From Paraburkholderia sp. Ac-20340 (GTDB lineage: Bacteria; Pseudomonadota; Gammaproteobacteria; Burkholderiales; Burkholderiaceae), in the NCBI RefSeq assembly GCF_017104965.1, contig NZ_JAAGPR010000013.1, positions 124,001-188,000 of the forward strand: 64,000 bases of DNA. Reading direction: 5' to 3'. Shown in pieces: positions 41,932-50,685 of the stretch. A program made the translations under genes and the position numbers. How positions within the stretch are numbered: the first letter of the stretch is position 1; each line of letters begins with the position of its first letter. The notes under the pieces were generated by a model. It saw only the letters and a list, made by a program, of their open reading frames with translations. It searched no databases and was not told the DNA's origin.

Positions 41932-43299
41932 TCAAACCTCGGCCCGCAGATAGCGCGTACTCACGCGCGACAGATACACCACCAGACCCGCACCCGCGAT
42001 CACCAGACTCGCCGCATTGGCGATCCAGAAACCGCGCGCACCGGTTGCCCAGGCGGGCAGGGTGCCGAACACATCGAAACCGAGCGCATAGCCGCCGCCC
42101 AGGCCCACGCCCCAGAGCGCAATCGCGTAGATGACCGTCGGCACCACGGCGACCTTGTAGGCGCGCAGTGCGAAGGCCGTCGTGATCTGCAGCGCGTCGA
42201 ACACGTGATAGACCGTGACGATCGCCACGAGCGGCATCGCCGCCACGGCGACCGCCGGATCGGGCGTATAGCCGCCGATAATCAGCGGGCGCAGCACGTA
42301 CACGATCGCGCCATAGCAGCACGCGATCGCCACCGCCGTCATCACGCCATGCCGCGCGAGCGTGCGCGCCTCGGCGTGACGTCCGCCGCCGAGCGCCTGC
42401 GCCACCAGCGTCGACGTCGCCACGCCGATCGAAAGCGGCGTCATATACAGCACCGCGCCCATATTCCCGGCGATCTGATGCCCGGCGAGCGTCGTCGTGC
42501 CCAGGCGCGCGATGAAGATCGCCATGAAGGTGTACGACGTCACCTCGATCAGATACGACAGCCCCATCGGAATGCCGAGCTTGAGCAACTCCGCCTGGCG
42601 CTTCCAGACCGGCCAGCAGAAGTGTTTGAAAATCTCGAACGGCGCGAACACGTCGATGCGCGTGAACGCAACCGCCGCGCACAGCGCCAGCGCCCAGTTG
42701 ATCGACGTACTCGCCAGCGCGCAGCCAGGTCCGCCGAGCGCGGGCACGCCCAGACCGCCGAAAATCAGCCACGTATTGAGCGGTATCTTGAGCGCGAGCG
42801 CGCCCACCTGCAGAAACATCACCAGACGCGGACGGCCCACCGCATTGGTCAGCGAGCTATAGATGCGGAACGCCAGACTCGCGGGCAGCCCGAAAGAAAG
42901 CAGCCGCAGATAGCCGATGGTGCGATCGCGCAGCGCGTCTGGCGCGCGGGCGAGGTCGAGCAGCGGGCCGGGGAAATAGAGAATCGTGAAGCCGATCACC
43001 ATCAGCACAAGCGCGAGCCAGAAGGCCTGACGCACTTCCTCGCCGATCTCGGTGTCCTTGCGCGCGCCGTAGAGCTGCGCGGCGACCGGCTGCAGCGCCG
43101 AGAGTATCCCGGTGAGGCCGATATAGACCGAAACGTAAATCGACGAACCCAGCCCCAGCGCGGCGAGGTCGAGCGCCGAATAGCGGCCCACCATCGCCGT
43201 ATCGATCACGCCGAACGCGATGATCGCGAGCTGGCCGACCAGCACCGGCCAGGCGAGGCCGGCGATGCGCCGGACGTCGCCGATGAAAGTCGTGGTCAC
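41932..43299 (-). CDS. MATE-family efflux transporter (NorM-like)
   Basis: 455 aa with about twelve hydrophobic helices in two halves. The opening IAGLAWPVLVGQLAIIAFGVIDTAMVGRYS and the second-half repeat ELLKLGIPMGLSYLIEVTSYTF...GHQIAGNMGAVLYMTPLSIG match the NorM-type MATE pattern. MATE pumps exchange drugs or metabolites for Na+ or H+ across the inner membrane. It follows the GT39 gene by 7 nt, so the two are co-transcribed; that association hints at export linked to envelope glycosylation rather than only drug efflux. Substrate cannot be inferred from sequence. Confidence 0.9.
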   Translation of the reverse strand: MTTTFIGDVRRIAGLAWPVLVGQLAIIAFGVIDTAMVGRYSALDLAALGLGSSIYVSVYIGLTGILSALQPVAAQLYGARKDTEIGEEVRQAFWLALVLMVIGFTILYFPGPLLDLARAPDALRDRTIGYLRLLSFGLPASLAFRIYSSLTNAVGRPRLVMFLQVGALALKIPLNTWLIFGGLGVPALGGPGCALASTSINWALALCAAVAFTRIDVFAPFEIFKHFCWPVWKRQAELLKLGIPMGLSYLIEVTSYTFMAIFIARLGTTTLAGHQIAGNMGAVLYMTPLSIGVATSTLVAQALGGGRHAEARTLARHGVMTAVAIACCYGAIVYVLRPLIIGGYTPDPAVAVAAMPLVAIVTVYHVFDALQITTAFALRAYKVAVVPTVIYAIALWGVGLGGGYALGFDVFGTLPAWATGARGFWIANAASLVIAGAGLVVYLSRVSTRYLRAEV

Positions 43300-43306
43300 C
43301 GCGGTC

Positions 43307-45061
43307 TCAATCGGGGCGCTTGCGCCAGACGTGCTTCTTCAGCGGCGGTTGCGGGCGGTCGATGCGCACGTAGAGACGGAAGCGTTCGTCGCGGTCGGCG
43401 GCACGGCGGCCTTCCCAGACCAGCTTCCAGACGAAGTTCGACATCGAACTCGGCTCGCCGTAATCCTGGGTGTCCTGGCGCAGGATCACGTCGCAATCTT
43501 CGTCGAACGAGAAATGCATCTTGCCAAAGTAGGCGAAGGTGGCGATCTGCGCGTCGCCCAGACGCACGGGCGAAATGCACTGATAGTCGGCGGGCAGATG
43601 CGCAGAGATCTGCTGGGCCACGTCCTTATAGGTCCGGCTGTAGTTGACGACGGGCAGCCAGAGCGTCATCAGCAGCACCCACATCAGCGTGGTGCCGCCG
43701 CTCGACAGCACGACGCTGCGCCACAGCACCTTCGGGTGACGCGCCACGCGCCACTGCACCAGCGCCATCCAGCAGAGCGTCACGCCCACGGCGCAGACGA
43801 AGGAGAGAATCTTGAACTGCGGGGCGAAACCCGGCACGAGGCGCGCGAGGTTGCGCGCGAGCGGCGCCGGAAAGCCCGTCATGCCCGCCAGCCAGACCAG
43901 CCACACGAAGGTGCCGAGGATCGTGAAGCTCAGCACCGCGAACCAGTCGATCGCGTTGATCGCGCCGCGCTTGAGCGTGGGCAGCGCGAAGGTTGCGAGT
44001 ACCGACAGCGCCGGCAGCACCAGCATGAAGAGACGATTGGTTTCGTGGCTCTGCACGATCACGAGGATCAGCAGCGGCACGATCACCGAAAGCGGAATCG
44101 CGATGTGCGGCGCGCGGCGCAGGCCGGCCCAACTCACCCAGGCCCAGATCGCGAGCGGCCAGGCCGGCCAGGTGAACAGCGGCAGGTTCTTGGCGGCGTA
44201 GCGCATGACCGATCCCGGCGGGCCCGCGAACGCGTTGACGTTGGTGCGCGCCCACTGGTTGATGAACCAGACGGCATCGTCGGGGTAGGCGTGCAGGGCC
44301 AGCAGCGGCCACGAGAAGCCGACCACGATCGCCACCGGCAGACCGGCCACCAGCAGCCAGCGCGAGCGCGTCTCGGGCGCGATCGTCAGCATCGCCAGCG
44401 TGCCGACCAGCAGCGCGCCCACCAGCACCGGGCCGCTCGAGAGCATCACGACGCCCAGCGCCGCGCCCCACCAGACAGCGCCTTGAATCGGCTTGTCGAT
44501 GGCGCGCACGAGGCCGTAGACCAGCATGGCGATGCCGAGGAACTGCATCAGTTGCGGCGTGGTTTCGTGGCCGCGTTCGGCCAGACCGAAGCAGGCCAGC
44601 AGAATCAGCAGGGCGCCATCGGCCAGCGTGCGGCCGTAGTCGCGCGGCTCGGGCTCGCCGCCAAAGGCATATTTGAACGGTTGCACTTCCGCGCGGCGGC
44701 CCAGCAGATAGGCGCTGTACCAGACGAACGCGCAGGCGAAGCAGAACAGCAGGCCGGTGGCGACCCGCGAGGCATTGCTCGCATCGACCCACGGCGCGAA
44801 CAGGCGGATGCACAGCGCGCCGAGCCAGTAGCCCAGCGGGCCGTTCTCGGTCACATACTTGCCGACCAGATTGGGCAGCAGCCAGTCGTGCGAGGTGCCG
44901 CCGGCCATCGTCCACATCACGCCGAAGCCCGCTGCGTCCTCGTTTTTCCACGGATCGCGGCCGAACAGGCCGAACGAGGCGAAGACGATGGTGATGGTCA
45001 GCAGCAGCCAGCGCGGCAAGGCGCTGGTGGCGGAGGCGGTCAGGCGAATGGCAGGCTTCAT
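43307..45061 (-). CDS. GT39/ArnT-like membrane glycosyltransferase
   Basis: 584 aa from the ATG at 45061. About ten hydrophobic helices are visible, with a soluble C-terminal part. The first loop reads FGRDPWKNEDAAGFGVMWTMAGG and VTENGPLGYWLGALCIRLFA, with the acidic residues typical of PMT/ArnT-like lipid-linked sugar transferases. It is not ArnT itself, which is at 17596-19287. It should use an undecaprenyl-linked sugar as donor in the periplasm; the acceptor (lipid A, core or protein) is unknown. It precedes a MATE gene by 7 nt. The open frame extends further upstream, but that part lacks ArnT-like sequence. Confidence 0.82.
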   Translation of the reverse strand: MKPAIRLTASATSALPRWLLLTITIVFASFGLFGRDPWKNEDAAGFGVMWTMAGGTSHDWLLPNLVGKYVTENGPLGYWLGALCIRLFAPWVDASNASRVATGLLFCFACAFVWYSAYLLGRRAEVQPFKYAFGGEPEPRDYGRTLADGALLILLACFGLAERGHETTPQLMQFLGIAMLVYGLVRAIDKPIQGAVWWGAALGVVMLSSGPVLVGALLVGTLAMLTIAPETRSRWLLVAGLPVAIVVGFSWPLLALHAYPDDAVWFINQWARTNVNAFAGPPGSVMRYAAKNLPLFTWPAWPLAIWAWVSWAGLRRAPHIAIPLSVIVPLLILVIVQSHETNRLFMLVLPALSVLATFALPTLKRGAINAIDWFAVLSFTILGTFVWLVWLAGMTGFPAPLARNLARLVPGFAPQFKILSFVCAVGVTLCWMALVQWRVARHPKVLWRSVVLSSGGTTLMWVLLMTLWLPVVNYSRTYKDVAQQISAHLPADYQCISPVRLGDAQIATFAYFGKMHFSFDEDCDVILRQDTQDYGEPSSMSNFVWKLVWEGRRAADRDERFRLYVRIDRPQPPLKKHVWRKRPD

Positions 45062-45398
45062 GCAGTGCGGAGAAATTCGGGTAAGCGGACCGGGTGGGGC
45101 GTCGTCGTGGCAGAGCATCGTTGCGAATGGCAAACAATCCGCCATCCATCCGCCAGTGACTCGCAGCGGCGTGCCGCGATTGACGTGCCTGCGCCCGGTC
45201 GGGAGCATCCGGCATTCTAGCCGGGCGCGCCTGTATGCGTCACTGCGCAGGTACGACCGAGTCTTACCGCACCTCGATGCGGGTGCAATGAAACGCGGTG
45301 CTGAGGCAAAGACACGGATAACGGCGCAGGCAATAAAAAAGGGCAGCGTAGGCTGCCCTTTTTTGCGGGGACCGGCGCGAAGCCGGTGCGACGAAGAT
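45062..45398. other. Intergenic region between the GT39 gene and rpmE2
   Basis: 337 nt. It contains the rpmE2 terminator (45335-45364) on the minus strand and presumably the GT39 promoter on the left. I see no gene; short frames here lack features. Confidence 0.6.
45335..45364 (-). terminator. Intrinsic terminator after rpmE2
   Basis: GGGCAGC/GCTGCCC stem with loop GTAG, flanked by six A on one side and six T on the other, so it works on either strand. It lies 35 nt beyond the rpmE2 stop. Confidence 0.9.
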
Positions 45399-45662
45399 TT
45401 ACTTCGTTGCCTTGCCCGTGGCGCGTGCGCCGAACTTCTTGTTGAACTTCTCGACACGGCCGGCCGTGTCCATGATCTTCTGCGTGCCCGTGTAGAACGG
45501 GTGCGATTCCGACGAGACTTCGATCTTGGCGAGCGGGTAGGTCTTGCCGTTGAATTCTGCGGTTTCGCGCGTCTGGATCGTCGAACGGGTCACGAAACGG
45601 AAATCGTTCGAAACGTCGATGAACAGAACTTCGCGGTAATCCGGGTGAATGCCTTCTTTCAT
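45399..45662 (-). CDS. rpmE2: 50S ribosomal protein L31, type B (zinc-free form)
   Basis: 87 aa. The opening MKEGIHPDYREVLFIDVSND and the SSESHPFYTGTQKIMDTAGRVEKFNKKFG block are the type B bL31 signature. It lacks the Cys motif that binds zinc in the type A form, so it can replace it under zinc limitation. In related genomes it usually follows rho; here a mtfA-MFS-merR block lies between them. AGGAA before the ATG at 45662 is the ribosome-binding site. Confidence 0.95.
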   Translation of the reverse strand: MKEGIHPDYREVLFIDVSNDFRFVTRSTIQTRETAEFNGKTYPLAKIEVSSESHPFYTGTQKIMDTAGRVEKFNKKFGARATGKATK

Positions 45663-45839
45663 GATTATTCCTTAAAACTGGCGGTAGCCAACCCGCGAGC
45701 CCGGCTGCCCTATGCAGTACCGGTACTCTTGCCTGCTGCATTTTCCTTGCGGAAATGAGGCGCGAGTCACTTGCCCAAGGGCGAAAAACGGCGATTATGC
45801 CAGAAAATCAGCCGCTTGGCGAACTTTCAGGCGTGGCCC

Positions 45840-46688
45840 TCAGACAGCGGAAACCCCGCCCGCAGGCGCCAGCGCGCCGACCCGGGCCGGGTCCTGGCGG
45901 TAATAGCGCGCGAGCAGCCGGTAAAGCTCCGGATATTCGGCCTCGAAGGCCTGCGGCTTGACGAACAGCGCCTCGCTGCACACCGCGAAGAACTCGGACG
46001 GATGATCGGCGGCATAGGGATCGATCAGCGAATCGCGTTCGAAACGCGACCAGCGCCGCTCCGGCACGGCGTCCACTTTCGCGCAGAACTGGTCGTAGGC
46101 GTGGTCGAACACATCGGCCCATGCCTGGGCATCGAGTGGCGCATGCCATCGGCGAAAAAGGGGCGGATGACCGTCCGCCTCGCCGTTGAGCATATCGATC
46201 TTGTGGGCGAATTCGTGGATCACGACGTTGTAGGCATCGCTGCCGTCGGTCATCTGCGCGTCTTCCCACGAAAGCAGCACCGGGCCGCCTTCCCATGCTT
46301 CGCCGCTGGCATCGTGCTCGACTTCGTGGACCACGCCGTCTTCGTCCTCGACCGTCTTGCGGATGATGAATTCGCCCGGATAGACCGTCACGCCCACCCA
46401 ACCCTTGTAGAGATCGAGCGAGAGATTGAGCACCGGCAAGGAAGCCTGAACGGCAATCGCCACGGCGATCTGGTCGGTCAGTTCCAGCTCGTGCGCCGTC
46501 GTGAACTCCTTGTGCGCGAGAAAAAGGCTCGTGAGGTCGCGCAGGCGCGCGAGATCGGCGGCATCGAGGTAGGCGAGAAAGGGCAGCCCGGCGAGCGTCG
46601 ATTGCCAGAGCGTGTCGTCGATTGCATACGTGCGCAGCGCTTTTTCGCGGCGGCGCGCGCCGAACCACTGGGTCAGTTTCGAAAGCAT
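45840..46688 (-). CDS. mtfA: MtfA-like zinc-dependent peptidase
   Basis: 282 aa. The zinc-binding motif HEFAH is at residues 158-162 (VVIHEFAHKIDMLNG), and the third ligand Glu is in HPSEFFAVCSEALF. Family blocks LPVLNLSLDLYKGW and VLLSWEDAQ are also seen. In E. coli MtfA binds the repressor Mlc and relieves glucose-PTS repression and is a weak aminopeptidase; no Mlc gene is in view. It begins 35 nt after the MFS stop, so it may belong to the merR-MFS transcript. Confidence 0.88.
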   Translation of the reverse strand: MLSKLTQWFGARRREKALRTYAIDDTLWQSTLAGLPFLAYLDAADLARLRDLTSLFLAHKEFTTAHELELTDQIAVAIAVQASLPVLNLSLDLYKGWVGVTVYPGEFIIRKTVEDEDGVVHEVEHDASGEAWEGGPVLLSWEDAQMTDGSDAYNVVIHEFAHKIDMLNGEADGHPPLFRRWHAPLDAQAWADVFDHAYDQFCAKVDAVPERRWSRFERDSLIDPYAADHPSEFFAVCSEALFVKPQAFEAEYPELYRLLARYYRQDPARVGALAPAGGVSAV

Positions 46689-46723
46689 CTATCTGTGCAA
46701 TATCGCGTAGGTCGTCGGGCGAG

Positions 46724-48280
46724 TCAGTCGATCTGCTTCTGGCACGCAGCGTAGATTCCGCCCACAACGGCCACGCCAATCAGGAAATAAAACCCGTCCA
46801 GCGAACTCAGGAAACTGGCCTGCTGCGTCACCATGCGGCTGACCTGCGCAATGGCGAGTCCTTGTGCCTCGCCCGGCGCGCGGCCAAGCGCTTCGAAGGC
46901 ATGCGTGAGCGTCGCGAACGTGTTCTGGAAGACCGGATTGAGCGGATTCACGAATTCCGCGAGCCGGGTCTGGTGCAGCGCCATGCGGTGCTGCTCGATG
47001 ATGATAACCGTGGCGGTGGCGAACGACATCGTCAATTGACGCACGACATTTTTCAGGCGGTAACCGTGCGTGAATTCTTCGATCGCGAAGATGCGGAACG
47101 TCAGATTCGCCACGGGCAGCACGATGAAAAGCAGCAGCAGGCCGCGCAGCAGCAGCGGAAAGAGGAGCCAGTTTTCGCTGGTGTCGGGCGTGAGGCGCGT
47201 CATCCAGAACGAGATGAACGCGGCCAGCACGAAGCCCGGCACGATGATCCATTTTTTGTGCGTGACGAACTTCGCATAGCGGAAATAAAGAAAGAGCGCG
47301 CTGGCCGAAATCAGCGAGGTGATGCCGGTCAGGCGTCCGGCATTCTCGACCGGATAATTCAACCCGCCTTCGAGAAAGCGCGAGACCAGATAGCTGAGCG
47401 CCGTGGTCAGGTAGTAATACAGCATGTAGAGCAGCAGCCCGACGCGAAACGGTCTTTCGCGCAGCGCATGCAGGCGCATCAGCGGTTTCGGGTGATGCCA
47501 TTGATGCCAGACGAACCACGCGAGCGCGGCCATGCCCGCGAGTGTCAGCAGGATGATGCCAGGCGAGGTGCTGAAGAGTTCGAAGCGCACCTGCTGCATG
47601 GCGATCTGCAGCGCGGCCTGCGCGAACGCGAAGATGATGTAGGGCCAGAAATGCGTGCCGCCGCGCGCTTCGGGTAGCACGTGGCCGGTATCGGGCAGCG
47701 CGAGCAGGGCGAGCACGGCGTAGATCACGCCCGCAGGCGCGGAAAATGCAAACAGCGCGCGCCAGTCGATATGCGAAACCAGCAGCCCGCCCGCGAGCGG
47801 CGCAAGCGCGCTCGACAGGACGATCAGGATCAGGAACGCGCGGGTCGCCACGGGACGCTGCTGCGGCGTGAAGGAAATCTGGATGAGGATGCGGCAGGTG
47901 CCCATCATCGGGCCGATGCAGTAGCCCTGGAAGCCGCGCGCGAAAGCCAGTTCGATCGACGATTCGCACAGTGCGGCGGCAATCGCGCCCGCCGAATACA
48001 ACAGCAGACTGCCAGCCACATAGCGCCGGTAACCGATGCGCTCGACCCACCATTGCTGTTGCAGGATGCCGAGCACCGCGCCCACGGCGTAGGCGCTGGA
48101 GGACCAGACGAGTTCATCGGGCGAAGCGTTGATGCCGCCTGCGATATAGCTCGTGAAAAAGGAAAAGATCGCGTTGTCGTAATAGTCGAGGCCGGTCGCA
48201 AGCGCGAGCACCCAGGGGAAGAAGTCTCCGCGCAGGCGGGCGGCGCTGAAGAACGGCTCGCGGATGGGGGCGGTGCTCAT
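46724..48280 (-). CDS. MFS transporter, multidrug-type
   Basis: 518 aa with about fourteen hydrophobic segments. The first helices (FFPWVLALATGLDYYDNAIFSFFTSYIAG; SSSAYAVGAVLGILQQ) match the DHA2/EmrB-like pattern, and ARGFQGYCIGPMMGTCRILI resembles motif C-like antiporter segments. It starts inside the last codons of the merR gene (4-nt ATGA overlap), so the regulator and transporter are translationally coupled and the MerR protein probably controls this pump. The substrate is unknown. Confidence 0.86.
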   Translation of the reverse strand: MSTAPIREPFFSAARLRGDFFPWVLALATGLDYYDNAIFSFFTSYIAGGINASPDELVWSSSAYAVGAVLGILQQQWWVERIGYRRYVAGSLLLYSAGAIAAALCESSIELAFARGFQGYCIGPMMGTCRILIQISFTPQQRPVATRAFLILIVLSSALAPLAGGLLVSHIDWRALFAFSAPAGVIYAVLALLALPDTGHVLPEARGGTHFWPYIIFAFAQAALQIAMQQVRFELFSTSPGIILLTLAGMAALAWFVWHQWHHPKPLMRLHALRERPFRVGLLLYMLYYYLTTALSYLVSRFLEGGLNYPVENAGRLTGITSLISASALFLYFRYAKFVTHKKWIIVPGFVLAAFISFWMTRLTPDTSENWLLFPLLLRGLLLLFIVLPVANLTFRIFAIEEFTHGYRLKNVVRQLTMSFATATVIIIEQHRMALHQTRLAEFVNPLNPVFQNTFATLTHAFEALGRAPGEAQGLAIAQVSRMVTQQASFLSSLDGFYFLIGVAVVGGIYAACQKQID

Positions 48281-48909
48281 GCGGCGTCGCCTCCGTCGTC
48301 ACCGTCCGCGCTTTTGCGCGCCTTGCGCGGCGCGCCGGTTTTACTGCGCGCGTGATTGCCGCTGCGGGCGTTGGTGGTGGCGGTGCGGCTGTCGTTCGCG
48401 TGGGCGAGGGCGTCGTGCGCCTGCGCGGCTTCCTTGCGCCGACGTGTCAAGGCGAGGCGTTCGTCGATCAGCGTTTCCGACGGCTCGCCCGCCAGGCGAC
48501 GCTTCACATAATCGAGATCGTTGGCCAGTTCGGCGCGCACGGTCTGCGCTTCCTTCAGTTCGCGGCGCACATCCGTAATGCGTGCGTCGAGCGTGCCGAT
48601 CTGCTGTTCGAGCGCATCGGCAATCTGTTGCAGCGATTCCAGCGAATAACGCCGTCGTCCATCGCCTACGGTTTCGAGCGGCCGCTTGAGCATTTCGGTG
48701 ATGCCGTGCAGCGAAAAACCCAGCGCACGTAGCCGCAGAATGCGGCCGAATTGTTCGAGGTCCTGTTCGTCGTAAAGACGGTAACGACCCTCGCTGCGCG
48801 CGGGCGTAACGAGGCCGCGTTCCTCGTAATACTTGAGCGTGCGCGGCGTGACGCCGAGCCGTTCGGCGGCGTCGCGCACGGTCAGCAGCGCGGTGGAATC
48901 CCTGGACAT
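48277..48909 (-). CDS. MerR-family transcriptional regulator
   Basis: 210 aa. The N-terminal winged helix is typical: LLTVRDAAERLGVTPRTLKYYEERGL, then YDEQDLEQFGRILRLRALGFSLHGI. A coiled-coil dimer helix spans about residues 90-150. There are no cysteines in a metal-binding loop, so it is a MerR effector sensor of the non-metal type. The C-terminal 50 residues are Lys/Arg/Ser/Ala-rich. It overlaps the MFS gene by 4 nt. Its promoter at 48952-48982 has the 19-nt spacer with an internal palindrome that MerR proteins use for activation. Confidence 0.92.
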   Translation of the reverse strand: MSRDSTALLTVRDAAERLGVTPRTLKYYEERGLVTPARSEGRYRLYDEQDLEQFGRILRLRALGFSLHGITEMLKRPLETVGDGRRRYSLESLQQIADALEQQIGTLDARITDVRRELKEAQTVRAELANDLDYVKRRLAGEPSETLIDERLALTRRRKEAAQAHDALAHANDSRTATTNARSGNHARSKTGAPRKARKSADGDDGGDAA

Positions 48910-48951
48910 CGACGGATGACCGCTTCAAGCGGCGCAAAAAAGAACCGTCCG

Positions 48952-48982
48952 ATTATAGTGCAACGTGAACGTTCACGTTCAG
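48952..48982 (-). promoter_or_regulatory. MerR-type promoter with an 18-bp perfect palindrome in a 19-nt spacer
   Basis: On the minus strand: CTGAAC (-35), a 19-nt spacer and TATAAT (-10). The palindrome AACGTGAACGTTCACGTT (48962-48979) overlaps the -35 and fills most of the spacer. MerR regulators twist such over-long spacers. It faces the merR-MFS genes, with a 5' UTR of about 35 nt, so autoregulation is expected. Confidence 0.85.
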
Positions 48983-49030
48983 GTTGGGGCGCGCGGTCTT
49001 GTCATGGAACAAGGTGGCAACGCAGGGCGG

Positions 49031-49062
49031 AAAAACAAAACGCCCGCTTGGAGCGGGCGTTT
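49031..49062 (-). terminator. Intrinsic terminator after rho
   Basis: Ten-pair stem AACGCCCGCT/AGCGGGCGTT with loop TGG; on the minus strand it is followed by TTGTTTTT. It ends the rho transcript before the separate merR promoter. Confidence 0.85.
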
Positions 49063-49089
49063 GCGAACCATCGATGCAGCAAGCGGAGC

Positions 49090-50352
49090 TTAGCCGCCGC
49101 GACGCATCATGTCGAAGAACTCGGAGTTGTTCTTCGTCTGGCGAATCTTGTCGAGCAGGAATTCCATGGCTTCGACTTCGTCCATGTCGTGGATGAACTT
49201 GCGCAGCACCCAGATCTTCTGGAGGATGTCCGGCTTGATCAGCAGTTCTTCGCGACGCGTACCCGACTTGTTCAGGTTGATCGACGGATAGACGCGCTTT
49301 TCCGCGAGACGGCGCTCGAGGTGCACTTCCATATTGCCGGTGCCCTTGAACTCTTCGTAGATCACGTCGTCCATGCGGCTGCCGGTTTCGATCAGCGCCG
49401 TACCGATGATGGTGAGCGAGCCACCTTCTTCGATGTTACGTGCCGCACCGAAGAAGCGCTTCGGACGTTGCAGCGCGTTGGCGTCCACACCGCCGGTCAG
49501 CACCTTGCCCGAAGCCGGCACGACCGTGTTGTAGGCGCGCGCGAGACGCGTGATCGAGTCGAGCAGAATCACGACGTCGTGCTTCATTTCGACCAGACGC
49601 TTGGCCTTTTCGATCACCATTTCGGCGACCTGAACGTGACGCGCAGCCGGTTCGTCGAACGTGGAGGCGATCACTTCGCCCGCCACCGAACGCTGCATTT
49701 CGGTCACTTCTTCAGGACGCTCGTCGATCAGCAGCACGAACAGGACCACGTCGGGGTGGTTCTGCTTGATGGCGTGCGCGATGTGCTGAAGCATCACCGT
49801 CTTGCCGGACTTGGGCGATGCGACCAGCAGGCCGCGCTGACCCTTGCCGATAGGCGCGATCATGTCGATGATGCGGCCCGTGACGTTTTCTTCGCCGCGC
49901 ATCTCACGCTCGAGCAGCAGCACCTTGTTCGGGTGCAGCGGCGTGAGATTCTCGAACATGATCTTGTGCTTCGAGGCCTCGGGCGGCTGGCCGTTGACCT
50001 TGTCCACCTTGACGAGCGCGAAATAGCGTTCGCCGTCCTTCGGCGTGCGCACTTCACCTTCGATCGTGTCGCCGGTGTGCAGATTGAACCGGCGGATCTG
50101 CGACGGGCTGATATAGATATCGTCCGTGCTGGCGAGATACGAGGTTTCCGGCGAGCGCAGGAAGCCGAAGCCGTCCGGGAGCACTTCGAGCGTGCCGTCA
50201 CCGAAGATCGTTTCGCCCGTCTTGGCGCGCTTTTTGAGAATCGCGAACATGAGTTCCTGCTTGCGCAGGCGGTTCGCATTTTCGATCTCGAGGCCATTGG
50301 CCATCTCGATCAATTCGGACACGTGCAGAGACTTGAGCTCGGAAAGATGCAT
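49090..50352 (-). CDS. rho: Transcription termination factor Rho
   Basis: 420 aa, standard length. The N-terminal RNA-binding domain has ELMFAILKKRAKTGE and LPDGFGFLRS; the RecA-type motor has the P-loop ASPKSGKTVMLQ and the Q-loop and R-loop segments (VVPASGKVLTGGVDANALQRPKRFFGAARN). Rho is a ring helicase that ends untranslated transcripts and causes polarity. trxA lies upstream across a 333-nt gap that holds a strong hairpin. Confidence 0.97.
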   Translation of the reverse strand: MHLSELKSLHVSELIEMANGLEIENANRLRKQELMFAILKKRAKTGETIFGDGTLEVLPDGFGFLRSPETSYLASTDDIYISPSQIRRFNLHTGDTIEGEVRTPKDGERYFALVKVDKVNGQPPEASKHKIMFENLTPLHPNKVLLLEREMRGEENVTGRIIDMIAPIGKGQRGLLVASPKSGKTVMLQHIAHAIKQNHPDVVLFVLLIDERPEEVTEMQRSVAGEVIASTFDEPAARHVQVAEMVIEKAKRLVEMKHDVVILLDSITRLARAYNTVVPASGKVLTGGVDANALQRPKRFFGAARNIEEGGSLTIIGTALIETGSRMDDVIYEEFKGTGNMEVHLERRLAEKRVYPSINLNKSGTRREELLIKPDILQKIWVLRKFIHDMDEVEAMEFLLDKIRQTKNNSEFFDMMRRGG

Positions 50353-50685
50353 ACGGAGAACCCGTCGGGAAGGGAGCGACGAAAAGAAGTCAGGGGGAAA
50401 AGAAGCGAGCGGAACCGCTCAAGGACTTATATAAGGGCGCCGGGTAGACGCTTTATGAATTCTAGCATAGCACACGCCAGAAACCGCCAGTGGCGCGTAA
50501 CCGCATGTTTCAGCATGTTTTACGGGCGCGTGTTGTCGGTGGACAACATGCACGCCCGTTATAAAGCCCTTTGATTGCAGCGTGTGTGCCGCGCTTGCGC
50601 GCATCCTGTATTCGTTATTTGAATCGGATGCAGCCGGGGACATCGTCGCCCGGCCGGGCACGGTGCACGCGCAGGGCGCGCCTTT
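50353..50685. other. trxA-rho intergenic region (probable rho leader)
   Basis: 333 nt. It holds a strong interrupted hairpin at 50522-50559 and, on the minus strand, a repeated AAACATGC next to it. The region probably contains the rho promoter and leader, which is autoregulated in studied bacteria. No gene is supported. Confidence 0.6.
50522..50559 (-). promoter_or_regulatory. Interrupted hairpin in the trxA-rho gap
   Basis: ACGGGCG pairs with CGCCCGT and TGTTGTC with GACAACA, separated by a small internal loop (CG opposite TGCA), with a 4-nt loop GGTG. On the minus strand it is followed by AAAACATG, not a T run, so it is not a classical terminator. Confidence 0.6.
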
